Shown: piece by piece, positions 14,871-26,872 of the stretch
How the letters are laid out: each line of letters starts with the position of its first letter
How positions within the stretch are numbered: the first letter of the stretch is position 1
DNA from: Symsagittifera roscoffensis
Taxonomy: Eukaryota > Xenacoelomorpha > Acoela > Convolutidae
Reading direction: 5' to 3'
DNA length: 64,000 bases
Assembly (NCBI RefSeq): GCF_963678635.1
Contig: NC_087066.1
Location: 39,513,223 to 39,577,222, forward strand
Notes under the pieces: generated by a model
Seen by the model: the letters and a program-made list of their open reading frames with translations, nothing else
Databases searched by the model: none
Told to the model about the DNA's origin: nothing
Made by a program: the position numbers and the translations under genes

Positions 14871-17800
14871 TATAACCTGAGCTTTCTTCTGTAACAGCAA
14901 ACCGCGCTGCTCAGTTAACTCGCAACTTGGTAAGCATTGCTGTGAATGGTATAGGACACTAATTAGCACGGTTCAAAAACAGAGCTATCGGTATGTCCTG
15001 ATATAATGTGAATACTTGATGTATATTCATGAGAACACAGTTCAAGCAGAGCAGAAACAATAAGAATATCAACCAATTGTATTCATTCAGGAACATATTA
15101 ATGCAAAGAACAAATCCCATACCATCGGTAGTTCCAAAGAATCATAAACTGAGCTTTCTTCTGTAACAGCAAACCACGCTGCTTAGTTAATCCGCAGCTT
15201 GGTAAGCATTGTTATGAATGGTATAGGACACTAATTAGCACGGTTCAAAAACAGAGCTATCGGTATGTCCTGATATAATGTGAATACTTGATGTATATTC
15301 ATGAGAACACAGTTCAAGTAGAGCAGAAACAATAAGAATATCAACCAATTGTATTCATTTAGGAACATATTAATGCAAAGAACAAATCCCATGCAATCGG
15401 TAGTTCCAAAGAATTATAACCTGAGCTTTCTTCTGTAACAGCAAACCGCGCTGCTTAGTTAATCCGCAGCTTGGTAAGCATTGCTGTGAATGGTATAGAA
15501 CACTAATTAGCACGGTTCAAAAACAGAGCTATCGGTAAGTCCTGATATAATGTGAATACTTCATGTATATTCATGAGAACACAGTTCAAGCAGAGCAGAA
15601 ACAATAAGAATATCAACCAATTGTATTCATTTAGGAACATATTAATGCACAGAAAAAAACCCATGCCATCGGTGGTTACAAAAAAAACTATAATCAGAGC
15701 TTTCTTCTGTAACAGCAAACCGCGCTGCTCAGTTAACTCGCAGCTTGGTAAGAATTGCTATGAATGGTATAGGACACCGATTAGCACGGCTCAAAAACAG
15801 AGCAATCGGTAAGTCCTGATATAATGTGGATAATTAATGTATATTCATGAGAACGCAGTTCGAGCAGAGCAGAATTGATTAGAATAACAACCAATCTTAT
15901 TCATATAGGAACATATTAATGCAAAGAACAAAACCCATGCCATCGGTAATTCTATAGAATTATAAACTGAGCTTTCTTCTGTAACAGCAAACAGCGCTGC
16001 TTAGTTAACCCGCAGCTTGGTAAGCATTGCTATGAATGGTATAGGACACTTATTAGCACGGTTCAAAAACAGAGCTATCGGTATGTCCTGATATAATGTG
16101 AATACTTGATTTATTTACATGAGAACACAGTTCAAGCAGAGCAGAAACAATAAGAATATCAACCAATTGTATTCATTTAGGAACATATTAATGCACAGAA
16201 AAAAACCCATGCCATCCGTAGTTCCAAAGAAATATAATCTGAGCTTTCTAATGAAACAGCAAACCGCGCTGCTCAGTTAAACCGCAGCTTGGTAAGCACT
16301 GCTGTGAGTCATATAGGACAGTAATTAGCAGGGTTCAAAAACAGTGCTATCGGTAAGTCCTGATTTAAAGTGAATACTCAATGTTTAAGCATGAGAATAC
16401 GTTTAAAGCAGAGCAGAAACAATAAGTATATCAACCAATTGTATTCATTTAGGAACATATTAATGCAAAGAAAAAACACATGCCATCGGTGGTTACAAAA
16501 AAAACTATAACCTGAGCTTTCTTCTGTAACAGCAAACCGCGCTGCTCAGTTAACTCCCAACTTGGTAAGCATTGCTGTGAATGGTATAGGACACTAATTA
16601 GCACGGTTCAAAAACAGAGCTATCGGTAAAACCTGATATAATGTGAATACTTGATGTATATTCATGAGAACACAGTTCTAGTAGAGCAGAAACAATAAGA
16701 ATATCAACCAATTATATTCATTTAGGAACATATTAATGCAAAGAACAAATCCCATGCCATCGGTAGTTCCAAAGAATTATAACCTGAGCTTTCTTCTGTA
16801 ACAGCAAACCGCGCTGCTTAGTTAATCCGCAGCTTGGTAAGCATTGCTGTGAATGGTATAGAACACTAATTAGCACGGTTCAAAAACAGAGCTATCGGTA
16901 AGTCCTGATATAATGTGAATACTTGATGTATATTCATGAGAACACAGTTCAAGCAGAGCAGAAACAATAAGAATATCAACCAATTGTTTTCATTTAGGAA
17001 CATATTAATGCACAGAAAAAAACCCATGCCATCGGTGGTTACAAAAAAAAACTATAATCAGAGCTTTCTTCTGTAACAGCAAACCGCGCTGCTCAGTTAA
17101 CTCGCAGCTTGGTAAGAATTGCTATGAATGGTATAGGACACCGATTAGCACGGCTCAAAAACAGAGCAATCGGTAAGTCCTGATATAATGTGGATAATTA
17201 ATGTATATTCATGAGAACACAGTTCGAGCAGAGCAGAATTAATTAGAATAACAACCAATCTTATTCATATAGGAACATATTATTGCAAAGAACAAAACCC
17301 ATGCCATCGGTAGTTCTATAGAATTATAAACTGAGCTTTCTTCTGTAACAGCAAACAGCGCTGCTTAGTTAACCCGCAGCTTGGTAAGCATTGCTATGAA
17401 TGGTATAGGACACTAATTAGCACGGTTCAAAAACAGAGCTATCGGTATGTCCTGATATAATGTGAATACTTAATGTATTTACATGAGAACACAGTTCAAG
17501 CAGAGCAGAAACAATAAGAATATCAACCAATTGTATTCATTTAGGAACATATTAATGCACAGAAAAAAACCCATGCCATCGGTAGCTACAAAAAAAAACT
17601 ATTATCAGAGCTTTCTTCTGTAACAACAAACCGCGCTGCTCAGTTAACCCGCAGCTTGGTAAGCATTGCTATGAATGGTATAGGACACTAATTAGCACGG
17701 TTCAAAAACAGAGCTATCGGTAAGTCCTGATTTAATGTGAATACTTGATGTATATTCATGAGAACACAGTTCAAACAGAGCAGAAACAATAAGAATATCA

Positions 17801-19543
17801 ACCAATTGTATTCATTTAGGAACATATTAATGCAAAGAACAAAACCCATGCCATCGGCAGTTCCACAGAACTATAAACTGAGCTTTCTTCTGTAACAGCA
17901 AACAGCGCTGCTTAGTTAACCCGCAGCTTGGTAAGCATTGCTATGAATGGTATAGGACACTAATTAGCACGGTTCAAAAAGAGAGCTATCGGTAAGTCCT
18001 GATATAATGTGAATACTTGATGTATACTCATGAGAACACAGTTCAAACAGAGCAGAAACAATAAGAATATCAACCAACTGTATTCATTTAGGAACATATT
18101 AATGCAAAAACAAAACCCATGCCATCGGCAGTTCCACGGAACTATAAACTGAGCTTTCTTCTGTAACACCAAACTGCGCTGCTCAGTTATCCCGCAGCTT
18201 GGTAAGCACTGCTGTGAGTCATATAGGACAGTAATTAGCATGCTTCAAAAACAGTGCTATCGGTAAGTCCTGATTTAAAGCGAATACTTAATGTATAAGC
18301 ATGAGAATACGTTTCAAGCAGAGCAGAAACAATAAGAATATCAACCAATTGTATTCATTTAGGAACATATTAATGCAAAGAAAAAACACATGCCATCGGT
18401 AGTTACAAAAAAAACTATAACCTGAGCTTTCTTCTGTAACAGCAAACCGCGCTGCTCAGTTAACTCGCAACTTGGTAAGCATTGCTGTGAATGGTATAGG
18501 ACACTAATTAGCACGGTTCAAAAACAGAGCTATCGGTAAAACCTGATATAATGTGAATACTTGATGTATATTCATGAGAACACAGTTCAAGTAGAGCAGA
18601 AACAATAAGAATACCAACCAATTGTATTCATTTAGGAACATATTAATGCAAAGAACAAAACCCATGCCATCGGTAGTTCCAAATAATTATAAACTGAGAT
18701 TTCTTCTGTAACAGCAAACCGCGCCGCTCAGTTAACTCGCAGCTTGGTAAGCATTGCTGTGAATGGTATAGAACACTAATTAGCACGGTTCAAAAACAGA
18801 GCTATCGGTAAGTCCTGATATAATGTGAATACTTGATGTATATTTATGAGAACACAGTTCAAACAGAGCAAAAACAATAAGAATATCAACCAATTGTATT
18901 CAATTAGGAACATATTAATGCAAAGAACAAAACCCATGCCATCGGCAGTTCCAAGGAACTATAAACTGAGGTTTCTTCTGTTAAAGCAAACCGCGCTGCT
19001 CATTTAACCCGCAGCTTGATAAGCACTGCTGTGAGTCATTTAGGACAGTAATTAGCATGCTTCAAAAACAATGCTATCGGTGAGTCCTGATATGATGCGA
19101 ATAGTTGATGCACATTCATGAGAACACGTTCCAAGTAGAGCCGAAACAATTGGAAAATTAACCAATTGTATTCATTTAGGAACATATTAATGCAAAGAAC
19201 AAAACCCATGCCATCGGTAGTTCCAAAGAAATATAATCTGAGCTTTCTAGTTTAACAGCAAACCGCGCTGATCAGTTAAACCGCAGCTTGGTAAGCACTG
19301 CAGTGAGTCATATAGGACAGTAATTAGCATGGTTCAAAAACAGTGCTATCGGTAAGTCCTGATTTAAAGTGAATACTTAATGTATAAGCATGAGAATACG
19401 TTTCAAGCAGAGCAGAAACAATAAGAATATCAACCAATTGTATTCATTTAGGAACATATTAATGCAAAGAACAAATCCCATGCCATCGGTAGTTCCAAAG
19501 AATTAGAACCTGAGCTTTCTTCTGTAACAGCAAACCGCGCTGC

Positions 19544-20900
19544 TTAGTTAACCCGCAGCTTGGTAAGCATTGCTGTGAATGGTATAGGACAGTAATTAGC
19601 ACGGTTCAAAAGCAGAGCTATCGGTAAGTCCTGATATAATGTGAATACTTGATGTATAATCATGAGAACACAGTTCAAGCAGAGCAGAAACAATAAGAAT
19701 ATCAACGAATTGTATTCATTTAGGAACATATTAATGCAAAGAACAAAACCCATGCCATCGGTAGTTCCAAAGAATTAGAACCTGAGCTTTCATCTGTAAC
19801 AGCAAACCGGGCTGCTTAGTTAACCCGCAGCTTTGGTAAGCATTGCTGTGAATGGTATAGGACAGTAATTAGCACGGTTCAAAAGCAGAGCTATCGGTAA
19901 GTCCTGATATAATGTGAATACTTGATGTATAATCATGAGAACACAGTTCAAGCAGAGCAGAAACAATAAGAATATCAACGAATTGTATTCATTTAGGAAC
20001 ATATTAATGCAAAGAATAAATCCCATGCCATCGGCAGTTCCAAAGAATTAGAACCTGAGCTTTCTTCTGTAACATCAAACCGCGCTGCTTAGTTAACCCG
20101 CAGCTTGGTAAGCATTGCTGTGAATGGTATAGGACAGTAATTAGCACGGTTCAAAAACAGAGCTATCGGTAAGTCCTGATATAATGTGAAAACTTGATGT
20201 ATAATCATGACAACACAGTTCAAGCAGAGCAGAAACAATAAGAATATCAACGAATTGTATTCATTTAGGAACATATTAATGCAAAGAACAAAACCCATGC
20301 CATCGGTAGTTCCAAAGAATTAGAACCTGAGCTTTCTTCTGTAACAGCAAACCGCGCTGCTTAGTTAACCCGCAGCTTTGGTAAGCATTGCTGTGAATGG
20401 TATAGGACAGTAATTAGCACGGTTCAAAAACAGAGCTATCGGTAAGTCCTGATATAATGTGAATACTTGATGTATAATCATGAGAACACAGTTCAAGCAG
20501 AGCAGAAACAATAAGAATATCAACGAATTGTATCCATTTAGGAACAAATTAATGCAAAGAACAAAACCCATGCCATCGGTAGTTCCAAAGAATTATGAAC
20601 TGAGCTTTCTTCTGTAACAGCAAACCGCGCTGCTCAGTTAACTCGCAGCTTGGTAAGCATTGCTGTGAATGGTATAGAACACTTATTAGCACGGTTCAAA
20701 AACAGAGCTATCGGTAAGTCCTGATATAATGTGAATACTTGATGTATAATCATGAGAACACAGTTCAAGCAGAGTAGAAACAATAAGAATATCAACGAAT
20801 TGTATCCATTTAGGAACATATTAATGCAAAGAACAAAACCCATGCCATCGGTAGTTCCAAAGACTTATAAACTGAGTTTTCTTCTGTAACAGCAAACCGC
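19544..20900. repeat. Two-monomer higher-order repeat, ~545 bp, about 2.5 copies
   Basis: Successive monomers alternate between GCAGCTTGGTAAGC and GCAGCTTTGGTAAGC (one extra T), giving alternating lengths of 269 and 276 bp and a 545-bp dimer. Private variants such as ATGTATAATCATGA are shared by all copies. This block is compositionally distinct from the rest of the array and looks recently expanded. Confidence 0.85.
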
Positions 20901-21269
20901 GCTGCTCAGTTAACTCGCAGCTTGGTAAGCATTGCTGTGAATGGTATAGAACACTAATTAGCACGGTTCAAAAACCGAGCTATCGGTAAGTCCTGATATA
21001 ATGTGAATACTTGATGTATATTCATGAGAACACAGTTCAAGCAGAGCAGAAACAATAAGAATATCAACCAATTGTATTCATTTAGGAACATATTAATGCA
21101 AAGAACAAAACCCATGCCATCGGTAGTTCCAAAGAATTAAAATCTGAGCTTTCTTCTGTAACAGCAAACCGCGCTGCTCAGTTATCCCGCAGCTTGGTAA
21201 GCACTGCTGTGAGTCATTTAGGACAGTAATTAGCATGCTTCAAAAACAGTGCTATCGGTGAGTCCTGAT

Positions 21270-22708
21270 ATGATGCGAATAGTTGAAGAGCAGAAACAAT
21301 TGGAAAATTAACCAATTGTATTCATTTAGGAACATATTAATGCAATGAACAAAACCCATGCCATCGGTAGTTCCAAAGAAATATAATCTGAGGTTTCTAG
21401 TTTAACAGCAAACCGCGCTGCTCAGTTTAACCGCAGCTTGGTAAGCACTGCTGTGAGTCATATAGGACAGTAATTAGCATGGTTCAAAAACAGTGCTATC
21501 GGTAAGTCCTGATTCAAAGTAAATACTTAATGTATAAGCATGAGAATACGTTTCAAGCAGAGCAGAAACAATAAGAATATCAACCAATTGTATTCATTTA
21601 GGAACATATTAATGCAAAGAACAAATCCCATGCCATCGGTAGTTCCAAAGAATTAGAACCTGAGCTTTCTTCTGTAACAGCAAACCTCGCTGCTTAGTTA
21701 ACCCGCAGCTTGGTAAGCATTGCTGTGAATGGTATAGGACAGTAATTAGCACGGTTCAAAAACAGAGCTATCGGTAAGTCCTGATATAATGTGAATACTT
21801 GATGTATAAATATATGACTTTAAAAAACAGTGCAATCGGTAAGTCCTGATACAATGTGAGCACTTCATGTTTACTCATGAGAACACGTTTCAAGCAGAGC
21901 AAAAACAATCAGAATATCAACCAATCTTAATCAATTAGGAACATATTAATGCAAAGAATAAAACCCATGCCATCGGTAGTTCCAAAAAACTATAAACTGA
22001 GGTTTTTTCTGTAACAGCAAACAGCGCTGCTCAGTAAACCCGCAGCTTGCTAAGGACTGCTGGGAATCATATAGGACAGTAATTAGCACGGTTAAAAAAC
22101 AGTGCAATCGGTAAGTCCTGATACAATGTGAATACTTCATGTTTACTCATGAGAACACGTTTCAAGCAGAGCAAAAACAATTAGAATATCAACCTTTCTT
22201 ATTCATATAGGAACATATTAATGCAACGAATAAAACCCATGCCATCGGCAGTTCCACGGAACTATAAACTGAGGTTTCTTCTGTAACAGCAAACCGCGCT
22301 GCTCATTTAACCCGCAGCTTGATAAGCACTACTGTGAGTCATATAGGACAGTAATAAGCACGGTTCAAAACCAGTGCTATCGGCAAGTACTGATATAATG
22401 TGGATAATTGATGTACATTCATGAGAACACTTTTCAAGCAGAGCAGAAACAATTAGAAAATCAGCCAATTGTATTCATTCAGGAACACTAATGCAAAGTA
22501 AAAAAACCCTTGCCATCGGTAGTTACAAAAAAACTATAATCTGAGCTTTCTTCTGTAACAGCAAACCGCGCTGCTCGGTAAACCCGCAGCTTGATAAGCA
22601 CTGCTGTGAGTCATATAGGACAGTAATTAGCACGGTTCCAAAACAGTGCTATCGGTGAGTCCTGATATAATGCGAATAATTGATTTGTATTCACGTTGCA
22701 AGCAGAGC
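21270..22708. repeat. Degenerate right edge of the satellite array
   Basis: Towards the right end the monomers become irregular. One at about 21285 lacks the segment after ATAGTTGA. At about 21806 a monomer breaks off and resumes within another (ATATATGACTTTAAAAAACAG). The final monomers carry many private substitutions, and the last is truncated at ACGTTGCAAGCAGAGC. Edge decay with a homogenised core is the expected pattern for an array maintained by unequal exchange. Confidence 0.85.
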
Positions 22709-22711
22709 TAC

Positions 22712-22980
22712 CTTTGATCAAGTAGTCTAGCACAATATCATTCATCTGCTGCTTCGAGAAGTGATGCGCTGCGGATACCATGTTGCGCTCCCACTGAGTA
22801 GTTGACACCATTGGGGGGAATGAAGAGGATGCGCCCGTGCAGGTTGCAGTGGCTGCGGAGGACACGCCTAGAGGGGTGAGGAGTGCACTTCCCGCGGTTC
22901 CTCTGCCGGCGACGGCTGCCGAGATATTCTGAGCTGAGGACGAGGAGGAGTCCGGAATAGCTGTGGGCATGGGGAGAGAC
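22712..22980 (-). CDS. Exon with LisH-like motif, GID8/TWA1-like gene (partial)
   Basis: Internal coding exon. On the minus strand an acceptor (TTTTCCTAATCCAG) precedes 22980 and a donor (AAAG then GTAGCT) follows 22712. The reading frame starts Ser/Thr/Ala/Gly-rich, including a run of five Ser, and ends with an amphipathic stretch: Trp-Glu-Arg-Asn-Met, a basic/polar linker, then MNDIVLDYLIK. The spacing of Trp, Met-Asn and Tyr-Leu fits the LisH motif of GID8/TWA1, a subunit of the CTLH/GID ubiquitin ligase complex. The exon ends in phase 1, as needed to continue the LisH helix in the next exon. That exon is not visible: satellite starts 3 nt beyond the donor. The low-complexity N-terminal extension is unusual for GID8, and other LisH proteins remain possible. 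Confidence 0.5.
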
Positions 22981-23404
22981 CTGGATTAGGAAAATAGAAA
23001 ACATTCAACTCATCTAGAATACTTAAGCAAAGGGAAAACAGAGCGCCGATTTGAGGGGAAGGGGGAAGCGCTGATAATAAACTTCAATAACTATTTAATA
23101 ACACGTTAACAAATGCAAAATTTGAATCATTTATGATAAAATAGTCAGGCTTTGAATTTGCGCTATAAATATAACACTGTGCTTTCTCAAGACCTTTTTT
23201 GAAACTTTACGTTGCTACTCAAACAATTACGACTAAAAGGGCTTTCAAATTATAGCAAAAATCACTTTTAAAAGCTTCCTTCGAGGTCCGTTGTGCCGTA
23301 GTGGCTTCCAGACAGATCGCGACATGAACGGAACAAAAATATTCATTAGATAAAGGTTTTTCTATTTTCATTTACGGTTCAAAAAATAAAAGTAATCATG
23401 TACA

Positions 23405-23590
23405 TAGAGGCGGAGCTGCGCTTCGCAAACACTTGCGACAACACGACCAAAAAGCTGCCCTATCAACTGAAGAAAAAAAGTAATAAGCCTCTAATTAGCA
23501 AAAACTCAGCTACGTTTCGGATTCGAATCTGCGACCTGGCAAATTTGAGTCTCACGCACTAACCACTTAGTCACGGATGCGTAAAATCCC
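23405..23590 (-). mobile_element. tRNA-derived SINE, copy 1
   Basis: Read on the minus strand, the head at about 23590-23500 resembles a tRNA gene. It has an A-box-like GACTAAGTGGTTAGTGCG and a B-box-like GATTCGAATCC spaced as in class II (Leu/Ser-type) tRNAs. The body follows: a GTAGCTGAGTTTTTGC-like link, a GCAGCTTTTTGGTCGTG stretch, and a tail with the palindromic motif TTTGCGAAGCGCAGCTCCGC. Two nearby copies share head, link and tail in the same order, which shows that this is a dispersed family rather than a tRNA gene. Confidence 0.75.
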
Positions 23591-24179
23591 CAAAAACTAG
23601 CCACCAATACGCAGCTACATATGCTAATAAATTTCCAATTCGATGCAGCAAAAGTAGCACCAAATACAAAAGGACACAATTTTGCATGTAATAAATTGGA
23701 AACCTTAAAGCCAAATTATGTATAAATAATGCATTTCTAAAAAATTGCGAGATGCATTGAAGTTAGAAAAAATCTGAAATCGAGACTTTTATCATTGTAC
23801 TGCTGTTTGAAATAAATCAATTTTTTCGGTTCATTTGATGAATTGAAAATGCATCAGCTGTGTTATTTTTTTACTAATCAAATGTCAAAGCACATATGAT
23901 ATTTTACAGCTACCACAGCTTACCGATTGAAAAGTGCCAACAAAAGTAGCACTTTTATTTGCGACTTTTGTTGGAAAAAAAATAAATATCGTATTAATAC
24001 ACTTTGCTTCGCAAGTGTAATAAGAGTACACTTAGACCCAGAAGCAGGTCACTATAACACATGTTGAAAACTCCCTCGAACTTCAAAAAATTCCATGCTT
24101 AGGAAGTAAGCTAACAAACAATAAACAGGCAAACGATAGTTCGATAATCAAACTTTCCCAGAATAAATCAAATTTCATA

Positions 24180-24350
24180 GATATACACTTGCTAGAACAT
24201 GGCAAAAAGCAGCTCCATAAAATGCAACATTAAAAATTAGAAAGAAGCCTCAACTTAGTAAAAACTCGGCTACCTCTGAGATTCAAACCTGCAACCGAGC
24301 GATTAAGAGTCTCACATACTAACCACTCAGCCACGGAAGCTTAATAGGCA
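24180..24350 (-). mobile_element. tRNA-derived SINE, copy 2
   Basis: This copy has the best-preserved head of the family. On the minus strand GTGGCTGAGTGGTTAGTATG is followed by GAGACTCTTAATC and the B-box-like GGTTGCAGGTTTGAATC, resembling a tRNA-Leu(UAA)-type gene without a mature acceptor stem. The link GGTAGCCGAGTTTTTACTAA and the GAGCTGCTTTTTGCCATG body match copy 1. The terminal GCGAAGC tail is lost. Confidence 0.75.
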
Positions 24351-25077
24351 CCAAATACTAGCAAACAAACAAAACAGAGAACAGATGCTATGCAATACTA
24401 CCCTAAAATTTTCAAATAAATGAACTTTTTCATTGGACTCTTTCATTTGCGACTTAGATTAGAAAATAAGAAGGTTCGCAATAATACACTAAGCTGAAGT
24501 GTAAAAAATAAGGTCCAGCCAGGCCTCGATACTCAGAACCACGACTACGAAGCCACAAACTCTACCACTACCCCAAATTGGAAAGGTTTTAAAGCTACTG
24601 AGACTTCATAATAAAGCAAAGCCAATTTCTTAGAATTTAGAGTTATATACGGAAAAAACTTCAGTTCCGGATTACAATTACCTTTGCTCTCGCGAGTCAA
24701 AAAGATTATGCACAAATAAAGAAAAGTTCTGCTGGTCTTAACATACTGGTCTTAACTCTGAAAGCTAAATTTGATTTTTGTTGCAAACAATCAAAACTTC
24801 TTGCGAGTACAAATTTCACCATAGATGCGAGGATGACCTTACCAAAAAAAATCGGTTAAAAACATGCACCGTATAACAAAAAAAACTTGAACAATTGAAA
24901 AAAAAAATGAAACTTCTTCCCACTTTATTTAAAACTGCTTTGTTTCTTGTCTGATAGCGCATAAATTTGACCAACGTACTTGCCTCAGTTAGATTTGGAA
25001 TGATTTCAGAGCCGGGATTGTTCGCCGCCAAAATTGTGCGTAAATAAAAACTCGCAGCTGGCAGGCAAAAAAAACTC

Positions 25078-25255
25078 TAACATGGAAGCTAAGCGTCACT
25101 TCGCAAACAATCGAGAAAACGGCAGCAAAAAAAAACAGCTCTAGAATGTTCAATAAAATAAAAAATGTAAATAACTAAAATTCTGCCGGAATCGAAACCT
25201 CGAGATTAAGAGCCACATGTCTAAAAACACTAGTCACCAAAAAAACTAGAAACAA
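25078..25255 (-). mobile_element. tRNA-derived SINE, copy 3
   Basis: A more diverged copy. On the minus strand it has GTGGCTCTTAATCTC and a B-box-like GGTTTCGATTCC, then an AT-rich body with a GAGCTGTTTTTTTTTGC stretch and the tail GTTTGCGAAGTGACGC. The A-box region is mutated, so it is probably not transcribed. Confidence 0.65.
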
Positions 25256-26365
25256 TATAAAACGCTAATGCAGCGCAATTAAACCAGATATAATAATATT
25301 GCTGCATAAAGGCCACCAAATGAGTACTTTAATTTGCAAATTCGGTAAGAAAAAGTATACTTTGTAATATGCTACAATGCTCCGCTTCTGTGAATAGGTT
25401 CAAACGAAACCAACTTTCCAAAAAAAGGATCACAGGTGAAAAAACTTTGTAGCTTGAGCTCAGGACGTCAATATCTTCCTATGACTTCCAATAGCCTGTA
25501 TCAATATCCTAAGTATCCATTGTAATTTGGCGTTGGAATACCTGCATATACTTGAAAAAACTAACTTCGAATGAAAAAAAAGAACCTGTAAAATAACACA
25601 GGCGTGTGCTTGTGTAATCCGTATTAAACCAAATAAATGCCCTCAACTCAACTTGAGGTAATTTCAGAGGCGGAATAATTTGCCACTTACACGTTATTAG
25701 GAAACATTTTTCGCACAGCGCGTTAATTATACCATTCGGGCAATTTTTAAACCCCTTATCTACGAGAATGATTGTAGCTTAATCTATTTTTTTTACTCAG
25801 CGCATCTATCTTTCAGATTTTTTGTAACAAATTGTTATCAAAACACTGAAATTTGCCAGAGTATCAAAGTTCGCCATGGAAAAAATAAGGACCCTTGGGG
25901 TAATTTTTTTCAGCCATTCCAACCGAAAAAAAAAAGAATGACAGTGCGTCACATGATAAATCTAAGTTTTCATAAATTTTGAATTTATTTTCTATCAAAC
26001 AGCGAACATTTTCTTTCCCTTTCTATTCTTTTATTCGGTGAAATAACGAAAAAGGAACAAAGACTCAATAAACAAAGGTCTGTAAGCAAAACACATTCTA
26101 TCAAGGGTGAATGTCAGAACCTTTCGTCAAATGGTGTAGTTTTGATGTGTCTTAAGTCGCCACTTGATAGATTGTGTTTCTATTAACTATGACCTTTCTA
26201 TTCATTGAGTATGTGATAGTTTCTAGGCCCATGTGAACAATGTCCTCCCTAAATAGACCATGTTAACAATCTCCTCCCTAAACAGATCAAGTGAACAATC
26301 CCCAAAAATAAATGAAAACGCCCTCCTCTTTCTTTCTTCTTTCTATCAACTACCCCATTCCTCAC

Positions 26366-26529
26366 CTGAGAATATTGACACTGTGGACCAGTGTGTTGTG
26401 GTGATGGGTGAGGAAGTGGTGGTGGGCTAGTTGCAGTTGAGACTGGTTGTAGACCTGCTGGGTAGTAGTCGCCTGCTGCTGATGGTGATGATGGTGGGTG
26501 TGTGATGCTCCTGGAAGCACCATCACAGA
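26366..26529 (-). CDS. Upstream His/Gln-rich exon of the same minus-strand gene
   Basis: On the minus strand a long pyrimidine tract and TTTCTAG precede 26529, and ATTCTCAG followed by GTGAGG marks a donor after 26366. The exon is 164 nt. One frame is open throughout and encodes a low-complexity protein rich in His and Gln, with a run of five His followed by three Gln. It ends in phase 2 (AG), and the exon at 22712-22980 begins with the one base that completes the codon and then stays in its LisH-coding frame. This phase agreement is the main support for joining them across a ~3.4-kb intron. A Met near the start of the exon could be the initiator. A different frame is also open, so the frame choice rests on splice phase. 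Confidence 0.45.
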
Positions 26530-26798
26530 CTAGAAACACGATAGAAAGGAGAGGGTAGGGAGGGACGACGAGGCGAGGAGAGGAGAGAGAAGCAACACAA
26601 CACAGCCACAACTCAAATCTCAGCTACTACACAACTATACATCACTTCACATTTAACACATCCCTGTCTGAAATGAAAAAAGCTATTCAGCAACTGTTGC
26701 ATACATTTTCCATGTATTTGTCAGCCTCAACCAGCCGACTTTTGGAAACCGATTTTATTTATTTCGAGCTTATTAATATGGATACTACATATTGCATC

Positions 26799-26852
26799 AT
26801 GTTAAATATAACATGTTAAATATAACATGTTAAATATAACATGTTAAATATA
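26799..26852. repeat. 14-bp microsatellite, four copies
   Basis: ATGTTAAATATAAC repeats three times in full, with a fourth copy broken after 12 bases. Each unit is close to a palindrome (GTTAAATATAAC). It sits just upstream of a SINE tail and may be its target-site or tail expansion. Confidence 0.9.
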
Positions 26853-26872
26853 AAAGCTATCTACAGTGACAA

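Larger units (their letters stand above)
1..22708. repeat. Satellite array, ~272-bp monomer, about 83 copies
   Basis: A ~272-bp unit repeats head to tail from the left window edge to 22708. Every monomer carries recognisable landmarks such as CAAGCAGAGCAGAAACAA, TTTAGGAACATATTAATGC, AACAGCAAACCGCGCTGCT and CGGTTCAAAAACAG. Several subtypes occur. They differ after the CTATCGGTAAGTCCTGAT landmark (TTAAAGTGAATACTTAATG, ATAATGTGAATACTTGATG, ATGATGCGAATAGTTGATG or ATAATGTGGATAATTGATG). Subtypes are arranged in higher-order blocks, given separately. Short hydrophobic minus-strand ORFs recur with the repeat phase and are by-products of the repeat, not genes. The layout matches centromeric or heterochromatic satellites; centromere function is not shown. 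Confidence 0.97.
22981..26365 (-). other. Putative 3.4-kb intron with SINE copies
   Basis: AT-rich sequence between the two putative exons. Apart from three SINE copies it has no convincing ORF; the longest minus-strand ORF, at 24816-25031, crosses A/T runs and has no recognisable domain. All three SINEs lie in the same orientation as the gene. A further weak tRNA-like stretch at about 24500-24580 may be a degraded fourth copy. Confidence 0.4.

Noticed and set aside
1-22708. Recurring 60-90-residue hydrophobic minus-strand ORFs (MGFVLCINMFLNEYN type) as a gene family
   Set aside because: They recur at the satellite period, are broken by ordinary monomer variation and have no start context or domains. 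They are a by-product of the repeat.
1-22708. CRISPR array
   Set aside because: The unit is ~272 bp with no short repeat/unique spacer alternation, and the context is eukaryotic.
1-22708. Satellite monomer as a tRNA-derived repeat, from the B-box-like GGTTCAAAAAC
   Set aside because: No A box at the right distance, and the B-box match is imperfect in all monomers.
22738-23004. Alternative minus-strand ORF in another frame over the LisH exon
   Set aside because: Crosses the predicted acceptor, has no domain, and conflicts with the splice-phase-consistent frame.
23490-23590. Functional tRNA gene (minus strand)
   Set aside because: The acceptor stem does not pair, anticodon arm is mutated, and related copies share a non-tRNA body. 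SINE head.
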